NCBI GenBank assembly: GCA_002407675.1
Contig: DHNW01000001.1
Coordinates: 1-15,512 of the forward strand
Origin: Ruminococcaceae bacterium UBA5406
Lineage (GTDB): Bacteria; Bacillota; Clostridia; Oscillospirales; Acutalibacteraceae
Length of the DNA: 15,512 nt
Direction of reading: 5' to 3'
Shown here: positions 6,180 to 12,373 of the stretch, one piece after another
Layout: each line of letters opens with the position of its first letter
How positions within the stretch are numbered: the stretch's first letter is position 1
Made by a program: the position numbers and the translations under genes
The notes under the pieces: generated by a model
Seen by the model: the letters and a program-made list of their open reading frames with translations, nothing else
The model's database searches: none
What the model was told of the DNA's origin: nothing

Positions 6180-6745
6180 TGCTGTGGATTTTAGCGGCGG
6201 TTCTGGCCGGCAGCGCCGTCAGTTTTATTTTCAGCCGCCGTTTCCATGACGTTCACCGTCCGGCGGCGGCCCTGCCCCTGTCCGTCTTAGCCTGTATCCT
6301 GCTGGTGCGGGCTTTCGGCGATCCGTGGAAGACTGCCAAAGGTTTTCTGCTGGCGGAATCCCTGATCTGCGCCGGTATCTGCGACGGAATCAGCCACGAA
6401 ATTCCGGACTGGCTCATGCTCCCGATGCTGGCGGCAGGATTTCTGGAATTTCAGCCCGTCCCGTCTGCGGAAGGCTTTTTCGGCGTGTCCCTGCTGCTGT
6501 ATCTGATAGCAAGGATAACGGGCGGGAAAGCCTTCGGCGGCGGGGATATTAAACTGATGGCGGCGGCAGGCTGGGTCCTCGGCCCGTACGGCGCTGTTTT
6601 CGGAGCGCTGTTGGGCATGGCCCTTTTTTTAATTGTCCGCCTTGTATTTTACAAACACAAAAAGCAGTATTACGCGATGGCACCCTGGCTTGGAGCCGGG
6701 TGTTTTTTTGCGTATCTGCTTATTCCGATAGGAGGCATTCCATAA
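6179..6745 (+). CDS. tadV: Prepilin peptidase, A24/TadV-type (188 aa)
   Basis: This is an integral-membrane aspartic protease that trims prepilin leaders at the cytoplasmic face. It is almost entirely hydrophobic with about six helices. One catalytic Asp is in ICDGISHEIPDW (about residue 69) and the other is in the G-x-G-D motif, FGGGDIKLMAAAG (about residue 123). The N-terminal methylase domain of PilD-type enzymes is missing, as is usual for TadV/CpaA and for size. The ATG at 6179 overlaps the pilin stop (TGATG); GTG 6176 is an alternative. Substrates are probably the pilin just upstream and the two pseudopilins at 11400 and 11816. Confidence 0.88.
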   Translation: MLWILAAVLAGSAVSFIFSRRFHDVHRPAAALPLSVLACILLVRAFGDPWKTAKGFLLAESLICAGICDGISHEIPDWLMLPMLAAGFLEFQPVPSAEGFFGVSLLLYLIARITGGKAFGGGDIKLMAAAGWVLGPYGAVFGALLGMALFLIVRLVFYKHKKQYYAMAPWLGAGCFFAYLLIPIGGIP

Positions 6746-6748
6746 TCC

Positions 6749-7528
6749 ATGAAAAAATTATTCCGAAACCGGACGTTCCTTGCCGCGGCGGCCATTGTCC
6801 TGGCTCTGCTGATCTGCTTTGTGGCCGCGCCGTCCATGAATGCGGCGGCAGGAAAGAAAGTTACCATTGTCCGGGTTACCAAGGACATCCCTAAAGGCAC
6901 GCAGCTGACAAAAGACATGGTTCAGGAGGTTCAGGTCGGCGGATATAACCTTCCGGACAGCGTTATTAAAACAGATTCCGGCGCGGTTGGAAAATATGCG
7001 GATGCGGCTTTTCAGCCGGGTGATTATATTTTATCCACCAAGCTGTCCGACAAAGCGCCGGATACCGGCCTTTCCAGCCTGGACGGTTCCCGGCAGGCCG
7101 TGTCGGTGACCATTAAGGATTTTGCGGACGGGCTGTCCGGAAAGCTGGAAACCGGGGATATTATTTCCCTGTATGTGGCCGGATATGGCGATATGAAGAC
7201 AACACTGAACCCGCCGGAACTCCAGTATGTAAAACTGCTGGCGGCGACAACCGACAAGGGCGTTGACAATACCGGCGGGAAAAAAGATAAAAAATCGGAC
7301 GACAGTTCGGACGACGATATGCCCGCCGCGCTTACGGTGCTGGTTTCTCCGGCACAGGCCGTGAAGCTCGTCGATTATGAGCATAACGGGACGCTGCACG
7401 CGGCCCTCGTTTACCGCGGGCCGGAAAAGAATGCCGAAAAGTTCTTAAAGCTGGAAGACCAGTACCTTGCTCAGGCTCAGGCGGCTGAAGCAGGCGGCGC
7501 CTCGGGAGGAACCGGCAATGGAAAATAA
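6749..7528 (+). CDS. cpaB: CpaB/RcpC-like pilus assembly protein with SAF domain (259 aa)
   Basis: One N-terminal membrane helix (residues 9-34) anchors an extracytoplasmic protein. Residues 37-98 form a SAF domain: IVRVTKDIPKGTQLTKDM, then a G-x-Y-x-x-x-F-x-x-G-D-Y-I-L strand region. A second beta domain follows (QAVSVTIKDFADGLSGKLETGDII), the RcpC/CpaB core. An acidic low-complexity insert lies at 176-191 and a Gly/Ala-rich tail at 245-259. CpaB partners with a secretin in diderms; with no secretin here, it probably acts as a cell-wall-side assembly or stabilising factor. It starts three bases after the peptidase stop, with AGGAGG at 6730-6735. It overlaps the next gene by 11 bases. Confidence 0.85.
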   Translation: MKKLFRNRTFLAAAAIVLALLICFVAAPSMNAAAGKKVTIVRVTKDIPKGTQLTKDMVQEVQVGGYNLPDSVIKTDSGAVGKYADAAFQPGDYILSTKLSDKAPDTGLSSLDGSRQAVSVTIKDFADGLSGKLETGDIISLYVAGYGDMKTTLNPPELQYVKLLAATTDKGVDNTGGKKDKKSDDSSDDDMPAALTVLVSPAQAVKLVDYEHNGTLHAALVYRGPEKNAEKFLKLEDQYLAQAQAAEAGGASGGTGNGK

Positions 7529-8309
7529 AGTGACCGCCGTATATGGAAGCCCGGAAAGCGGAAAAACCGTCACCGCGGTGAAAATAGCCAAAGCGCTGGC
7601 AGATCAGAAACAGAATGTGATGGTTGTCAGCTGTGACGATCAGGTCCCTCTGATTCCCCTGCTTCTGCCGGATATTCAGGACGCGCCGTCCCTGGGGAGT
7701 GTCCTGGCTGCCGACCAGCTTTCCCAGATTGACATCCTCCGGCACTGCGTCCCCTACGGGAATAACCCGTACATCAGCCTGCTGGGGTACGGCAGGGGCG
7801 AGAATATCATGAGCTATCCGGAATACGGGTTCCAGCGGGCTTCGGAACTGATCGGCGCCCTCTGCCGTTTCGAGGATAATTATGTACTCGTTGACTGTTC
7901 CTCCAGCTTGGACAATTACCTGACGGCCGCAGCGCTCAAACAGGCCGGAGTCACGCTCCGGGTCCTCAATGCCGACCCGAAAAGCCTGCTGTATTTCCAG
8001 TCTGCCGCGCCTCTCCTGAGGCGCAGCCCGGAGTACCGGTACGACAGGCAGGTCTGCATCCTGAACAACGTCCTTCCGTCGCAGGATACGGAACCGGCCC
8101 GGGAACTGGCCGGGGAAATACCGTATATCCTTCCGGCCGTCCCGGAGCTGAAAGAACAGTATGATTCCGCGCGCCTGCTGGATACCGTGTTCGGCAGGAC
8201 AGCGCGGCAGTACACTATGGAGATTAAAAAACTTGTAAAGGAGGTGCTGACCGGTGAACCGGAACATGGAATTGTACGGCGGCGCAAAGAAGCCGATACC
8301 GTTTCCTGA
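7518..8309 (+). CDS. CpaE/TadZ-like MinD-type ATPase (263 aa)
   Basis: The N terminus VTAVYGSPESGKTVTAVKIAKAL contains a GxxxxGKT P-loop at residues 10-17 in ParA/MinD position, and YVLVDCSSSLDNY (122-134) gives a Walker-B-like Asp. A middle region around LNADPKSLLYFQSAA and a ICNN-like CILNNVL motif fit the MinD fold. The family signature lysine early in the deviant Walker A is not present, as is common in TadZ/CpaE. TadZ places the pilus machine at the pole. ATG 7518 is chosen for GGAGGA seven bases upstream; a TTG further upstream only reads the cpaB tail out of frame. It overlaps cpaF by 56 bases. Confidence 0.8.
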   Translation: MENKVTAVYGSPESGKTVTAVKIAKALADQKQNVMVVSCDDQVPLIPLLLPDIQDAPSLGSVLAADQLSQIDILRHCVPYGNNPYISLLGYGRGENIMSYPEYGFQRASELIGALCRFEDNYVLVDCSSSLDNYLTAAALKQAGVTLRVLNADPKSLLYFQSAAPLLRRSPEYRYDRQVCILNNVLPSQDTEPARELAGEIPYILPAVPELKEQYDSARLLDTVFGRTARQYTMEIKKLVKEVLTGEPEHGIVRRRKEADTVS

Positions 8310-9456
8310 ACTGCTCGATCAGGCACAGAAATATATGTCGGCCAGTTACCCGAAACTGATGTCGGAAGAAAACAGTGCGCAGAAACGGGAAAAGATGCTG
8401 TCCTGCCTCCGGAAATTCATTTCCGACCGCAGCTATGCGGTTGACGGGATGGATGATGGAGATGCTGCTTTACGTTTATATGAAGAAATGGCGGAATTTT
8501 CTTTTTTAACTCCCTACTTTAACTATGTAAAGCCAGGTATTGAAGGAATCGAAATTAATTCCTATAAGGATATTCTGATCAAACATGTAGGCGGGTGGAA
8601 AGAAAAATCAAAAGAACATTTTCGAACACCCCAGGACGCCAAAGATATTTTTAACCGCCTTTTGCGAAATGCGGGTTATAAACCAATGGATGATGGAAAC
8701 CCCCTTGCCCGCGGCAATTTAGGTTCGAAGATCAGAATCACAGTTAATAGCGGCGGCGGGACTCTCGATGATGATGTAGGCGTCTGCGCCAGTATCCGAT
8801 TTATAAACCCCAGCGGTCTCACGAAGCAAGATATTATTCGGAACGGTACGATGAATGCTGAGATGTTTGATCTTCTCAGCATGTGTTACCGATATGGAAG
8901 ATCCATGCTGCTTGCTGGTCCAACCAACGCAGGGAAGACCACGCTTATGAGCATTATTATGGAAGATGCTGTGCCGGATGAGAAAAAGCTTATTACCATA
9001 GAGTATGGAGACAGAGAATTCAATTTGGTAAAGCTTAACGACGATGGCACTGTTAAAAACAATGTCGTTCATATGAGAACAACGGATACGATTACTCCGC
9101 AAATGCTTTTGGAATTTTCCATGACTATGAATCCTGAGTTTCTTTGTATGGCAGAGATTCGCGGTTCTGAAGCGTTTGAGACCATGGAAGCAGCATTAAC
9201 AGGGCATCCCGTAATCGGTACGGTTCATGTGGACTGCTGCAAAGACATCCCTGATCGTGTGGTACAGCTTGCCTCAATGAAATGCGGCAACCTGAGTGAT
9301 ACGACTTTGTACAGAATGTTTTCAAAAGCCTTTCCCATCCTCTTTTATGAACAACTGATGGAAGACAATGTACGCAGGGTAACAGAAATTTATGAATGCT
9401 GCATGGATGGGACCAAACTCGCCTTTCAGCCGCTATTGTTGCCTGCAATGAAGTAA
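8254..9456 (+). CDS. cpaF: CpaF/TadA pilus assembly ATPase, frameshifted 3' end (400 aa as written)
   Basis: This is a type II/IV secretion ATPase that drives pilin polymerisation at the inner face of the membrane. It has GPTNAGKTT at 222-230 (Walker A), TIEYGDREF at 248-256 (acidic box), FLCMAEIRGSE at 296-306 (Walker B) and GHPVIGTVH at 318-326 (His box). GTG 8254 follows AAGGAGG at 8238-8244. The frame ends at TAA 9456, after TKLAFQP, where the family usually continues. That continuation is in another frame to 9590. Inserting one base near 9434 gives a 445-residue protein ending in an ATGA overlap with tadB. Codons from about residue 68 on are much AT-richer than those before and after. 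Whether the short protein works is uncertain. Confidence 0.85.
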   Translation: MNRNMELYGGAKKPIPFPELLDQAQKYMSASYPKLMSEENSAQKREKMLSCLRKFISDRSYAVDGMDDGDAALRLYEEMAEFSFLTPYFNYVKPGIEGIEINSYKDILIKHVGGWKEKSKEHFRTPQDAKDIFNRLLRNAGYKPMDDGNPLARGNLGSKIRITVNSGGGTLDDDVGVCASIRFINPSGLTKQDIIRNGTMNAEMFDLLSMCYRYGRSMLLAGPTNAGKTTLMSIIMEDAVPDEKKLITIEYGDREFNLVKLNDDGTVKNNVVHMRTTDTITPQMLLEFSMTMNPEFLCMAEIRGSEAFETMEAALTGHPVIGTVHVDCCKDIPDRVVQLASMKCGNLSDTTLYRMFSKAFPILFYEQLMEDNVRRVTEIYECCMDGTKLAFQPLLLPAMK

Positions 9457-9590
9457 AAAACGGCAAAACTATTATTCACGGTCAATTTAACAAAAAAGGA
9501 ACCATTTCCAAAGAGCTTCAGTATCGTCTCCGGACAAACGGAATCCCGGACAGCCTTTTGAAAAAAATTGTGGGAGGCGGTGCCGCATGA
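9432..9590 (+). pseudogene. cpaF: Out-of-frame C-terminal part of cpaF
   Basis: In the third frame, from GCT 9432, the sequence reads IVACNEVKNGKTIIHGQF, then ISKELQYRLRTNGIP and a short tail to TGA 9588-9590. This is the expected C-terminal end of CpaF proteins (a strand pair, then I-S-x-x-L-x-x-R-L-x-x-N-G). Its stop overlaps the tadB start as ATGA, the spacing seen between other genes here. It has no plausible start of its own with a ribosome binding site. It is therefore the displaced end of the gene at 8254, by a one-base loss near 9434 or a sequencing error. Confidence 0.8.
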
Positions 9591-10516
9591 CCGCCCTGTA
9601 TTTTACGGCATTCCTTTTGTTTGCGGCCGGAATCCTCCTGGCTGCCGGCCAGACGCCGTTCGGGTTTTTGTCGTCCGTTTCTACAATGCTCCCCAGGCGG
9701 AAAGTCAAGATGAAAGAGCAGATCCGGCGCAGCGTCAGCCCCAAAAAGCCGCGCGGGATTCAAAAGATTGTGCTGGATGCAAAAAATATCCTTCAGGTCA
9801 CTAACCGGAGCGGAAAATTTGCCACGCTGTGTTCGGTTTCCTTTGCTCTCCTGCTGGCCGGCATTTTCTTTGCGTCCCTGATGGGGAATGTCTACCTGAT
9901 GCCCGTCCTTGCCATTGGGTTCGCCCTGATTCCGTTCCTGTATATCCTGCTGTCTTCTTTCGGGTACAAAAAGCGGCTGAATGTGGAACTGGAAACGGCC
10001 CTGTCCATGGTAACGGCGGAATATATCCGCACGGATGATATTATCGAAGCTGTCCGGGAATCCATGGATTCCTGCCAGTCCCCGGTGCGGGAAGTCTTCC
10101 GGGAATTTGTCGGGAACGTCACATCCGTCAGCGCGGACGTCGTGCTGGCGCTGGAAAAGATGAAAAGCCGGATTGACAACGGCGTCTTCCGCGAATGGGT
10201 GGATGCGGTAATCCTCTGCCAGAGAGACCGGACCCTGAAAAGCACGCTGACGCCGATTGTCCGGAAGTTCAGTGAGATGCGCTGGGTGTCCGGTGACCTG
10301 AACCTGGAGCTTTACTCCCCGCTGCGAAACTTCCTGCTGATGGCGATGATCCTGCTTTGCTCGCCGTTTCTGCTGTCCGGGATGAACGCGGACTGCGGCA
10401 ATATCCTGATGCACACGCAGAAAGGCCAGGTCATCCTGGCGGTTGACGCGGCCGTGTTTTTCTTTTCACTGATCCGCGTTATCCGCCTGACCCGGCCGAT
10501 TGAATTCCGGAGGTGA
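9587..10516 (+). CDS. tadB: TadB-like pilus platform protein, T2SSF family (309 aa)
   Basis: This is a polytopic membrane protein of the GspF/TadB type. It has an N-terminal helix (4-21), a pair around residues 80-125, a cytoplasmic T2SSF helical domain from about 128 (LNVELETALSMVTAEYIR...AVRESM) to 245, and two C-terminal helices (about 250-265 and 280-297). With TadC it would form the platform that CpaF acts on. Length and layout are normal. ATG 9587 overlaps the cpaF remnant's stop as ATGA, with GGGAGGCGG just upstream. It continues into tadC with only a few bases between. Confidence 0.85.
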   Translation: MTALYFTAFLLFAAGILLAAGQTPFGFLSSVSTMLPRRKVKMKEQIRRSVSPKKPRGIQKIVLDAKNILQVTNRSGKFATLCSVSFALLLAGIFFASLMGNVYLMPVLAIGFALIPFLYILLSSFGYKKRLNVELETALSMVTAEYIRTDDIIEAVRESMDSCQSPVREVFREFVGNVTSVSADVVLALEKMKSRIDNGVFREWVDAVILCQRDRTLKSTLTPIVRKFSEMRWVSGDLNLELYSPLRNFLLMAMILLCSPFLLSGMNADCGNILMHTQKGQVILAVDAAVFFFSLIRVIRLTRPIEFRR

Positions 10517-10520
10517 TCGT

Positions 10521-11390
10521 TTGTTTTTACTGATTTTATTTTTCCTGTGTTTATCCGCCGGGCTGTACTTAATCCTGTGCAGCGCGGCCCGGCTCCCCAC
10601 AATCGGCACAACCATGGCGGCCATGAAGGCCGTGCATCCCAAAGAGCAGAAAAGCAGCCTTCTGCACGCTGTTGTTTCCCGGCTCTCCGCGGCCCTGGCC
10701 CGCAGAATCAAGCTCAGTGAAAGCCGGAAGGACGACCTGCAGATAAAGCTGAAAATGGCCGGAAGCTCCGTTGCCCCGGAATACCATGCGGCAAAGACTG
10801 CGGTCAATCTCTTTCTCTGGCTGGCGCTAGCCGCCCTGCTTGCCGTGATTTCACCGTTTCTGGGGGTTATCGCCGCAGGCTACGGAATCTATATGATGAC
10901 CCGGGATATCTCGTCGCTGGACAGGGCCGGGAAGGCCCGGCGGGACCGGATTGACGCGGAACTGCCGCGCCTTGCGGCAACGCTTGCCCAGGAACTTCAG
11001 TCGAGCCGCGACGTAATCGGAATCCTGGCGTCTTTTCTGCCCAGCACAACGCCGGAATTTCGTGACGAACTGCAGATTACGCTGGCCGACATGCGCTCCG
11101 GCTCCCCGGAAAAAGCGCTCTGGCGGATGAACCGGCGCGTCGGCAGCATTATGCTGAGCGAGATTGTCCGAGGCCTTCAGATGGTTTTGCAGGGCGACGA
11201 CGCCGTTTCGTATTTTCAGACCCTCCAGAACGATTTCAAACAGGCTGAAATTCAGGGCCTTAGCCTGGAGGCAAAGAAAAGGCCCGACAAAGTGCGGGTC
11301 TATTCGTTCGCCATGCTGATCTGTTTTATGGGAACGGTTATGGCCGTGATGCTTTTGTACGCCTATGCAAAACTGCGCGGCATGATGTGA
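10521..11390 (+). CDS. tadC: TadC-like pilus platform protein, T2SSF family (289 aa)
   Basis: The start is set at TTG 10521 because CGGAGGTGAT (10508-10517) is an almost perfect ribosome binding site at the right distance. The longer frame from 10500 would place this site inside the coding sequence. The protein has an N-terminal membrane helix, a helix pair around 95-130 (LFLWLALAALLAVISPFLG), a helical T2SSF domain (ELPRLAATLAQELQSSRDVIG...) and a last membrane segment (FAMLICFMGTVMAVMLLYAY). This is the TadC layout and it directly follows TadB. The start codon is rare but well supported. Confidence 0.84.
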   Translation: MFLLILFFLCLSAGLYLILCSAARLPTIGTTMAAMKAVHPKEQKSSLLHAVVSRLSAALARRIKLSESRKDDLQIKLKMAGSSVAPEYHAAKTAVNLFLWLALAALLAVISPFLGVIAAGYGIYMMTRDISSLDRAGKARRDRIDAELPRLAATLAQELQSSRDVIGILASFLPSTTPEFRDELQITLADMRSGSPEKALWRMNRRVGSIMLSEIVRGLQMVLQGDDAVSYFQTLQNDFKQAEIQGLSLEAKKRPDKVRVYSFAMLICFMGTVMAVMLLYAYAKLRGMM

Positions 11391-11399
11391 GGTTTGCCT

Positions 11400-11807
11400 A
11401 TGACTATGAAATTTAAAAAAATACTGAGATCTTCCAAAGGGGAAGGGATGATAGGGGGCGCGGCCATCCTCCTGTTCAGCTGTTTTGCGATTGCCCTTGC
11501 GTTTCATCTATTCCCGGTCTTTCTGGCCAAGCAGCAGCTTGACACCTATGCCGGCGAACTTTGCCGGACGGCGGAGATGGCCGGGCGCGTCGGCCCGGAA
11601 ACGGCGGAGCGGGAACGGGAATTAACAGCCAACACCGGCCTGTCCCCGAAGATAACCTGGTCACGCACCGGGGATATCCAGCTGGGGCAGAAAATCACCG
11701 TAACCTGCACGGTATCGCAGGATATCGGCCGCCTGGCCGGAGTGGGAAGCGTCCCCGTTCCGCTGACGTCGCGGTCATCCGGAAAAAGCGAGGTGTACTG
11801 GAAATAA
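11400..11807 (+). CDS. DUF4320-like pseudopilin, TadE position (135 aa)
   Basis: The N terminus reads LRSSKG, then EGMIGGAAILLFSCFAIAL: a short basic leader, a G/E prepilin-type cut site and one long hydrophobic helix. The extracellular part has AKQQLDTYAGELCRTAEMAGRVG, a G-L-x-P-x-I-x-W segment and a C terminus G-K-S-E-V-Y-W-K. This agrees with my memory of DUF4320, a pseudopilin family in Firmicute Tad-like and ICE loci. ATG 11400 (or 11406) sits after GAGGT; a TTG six bases upstream is less likely. It follows tadC within ten bases, in the place of tadE. Confidence 0.75.
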   Translation: MTMKFKKILRSSKGEGMIGGAAILLFSCFAIALAFHLFPVFLAKQQLDTYAGELCRTAEMAGRVGPETAERERELTANTGLSPKITWSRTGDIQLGQKITVTCTVSQDIGRLAGVGSVPVPLTSRSSGKSEVYWK

Positions 11808-11815
11808 AAAAGATA

Positions 11816-12337
11816 TTGAAAAGCCGGCGCGGCTCCGGCCTGATTGCGGCCGCTGCGGTGTCCTTTGCCATTCTTGTGCTGGCATCCGTGTTTCTGGAAT
11901 ATTCCCGCCTGCAATCGACGGAACGCGATGTGCGCGATGCCGTCCAGGCAGCGGTTACGGAAACCTGCGAAGAACAATATGCCGGTTTGTATGACGGAGT
12001 CCGGGAAGGATATTCCGGCGGGTACCGGAAGGCCGGCGGAAGCTGGAGTGAAAGCCTCTCCGCCGCCGACGTCTATGCCCGGCTGGACGCCAGCCTCGGC
12101 ACCCGGAAAGACGGCAGCACCCATGTGAAATATGCCGGCACAGACGTCAATTACCGGCTGTCCGGCCTGTCGGCGCAAATTACAAACGCGCCGTTTGCCC
12201 CGGATGGAAAAGGTGCCGGGCAGCTGGCCTGCACGGCAGAGATCGACCTTCAAATGCCGCTCATGGTCCGTCTTGGCAATATCACGCCGCTGCACGGCCG
12301 CATAACGGTAAAAAGCGGCTATACACCAAAGTTTTAA
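11816..12337 (+). CDS. TadF-like pseudopilin (173 aa from TTG)
   Basis: KSRRG followed by SGLIAAAAVSFAILVLASVFLEY is a class III-type pilin leader with a single helix. The exported part has a helix (QSTERDVRDAVQAAVTETC) and a beta-rich end. This matches TadE/TadF pseudopilins in size and position. No ATG is available in frame: the choices are CTG 11798 with AGCGAGG a few bases upstream, giving LEIKKILKSRRG, or TTG 11816. I use TTG for the coordinates; the CTG is equally defensible since the paralogue starts with M-K-F-K-K-I-L. The start region overlaps or touches the DUF4320 stop. The cleaved protein would be a minor pilin. Confidence 0.65.
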   Translation: MKSRRGSGLIAAAAVSFAILVLASVFLEYSRLQSTERDVRDAVQAAVTETCEEQYAGLYDGVREGYSGGYRKAGGSWSESLSAADVYARLDASLGTRKDGSTHVKYAGTDVNYRLSGLSAQITNAPFAPDGKGAGQLACTAEIDLQMPLMVRLGNITPLHGRITVKSGYTPKF

Positions 12338-12352
12338 CTGAAGGAGGAAAAA

Positions 12353-12373
12353 ATGCTATATGAAAAAATATAA
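12353..12373 (+). other. Six-codon leader frame overlapping the adhesin start
   Basis: ATG 12353 is at the best distance from AAGGAGG (12341-12347) and encodes M-L-Y-E-K-I before TAA 12371-12373. The adhesin ATG 12360 is seven bases further on, in another frame. Ribosomes loading here would meet the out-of-frame ATG first, which could lower or tune adhesin translation. That effect is inference. Confidence 0.35.

Noticed and set aside
7332..8267. Minus-strand frame of 311 codons opposite cpaB/tadZ
   Set aside because: The high-GC plus-strand genes create it; no domain was visible and the plus-strand reading has clear motifs.
9451..9462. A AAA AAC slippery-like run as a programmed -1 frameshift site in cpaF
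   Set aside because: The run (9455-9461) begins inside the frame 1 stop codon, so ribosomes in frame 1 would already have stopped.
9518..10414. Minus-strand frame of 298 codons opposite tadB
   Set aside because: It is a His/Gln/Arg-rich shadow of tadB codon use; no start site.
11561..11815. Upstream extension of the TadF-like gene (frame open from 11561)
   Set aside because: It is the out-of-frame reading of the DUF4320 gene, with Gly/Arg-rich shadow content.
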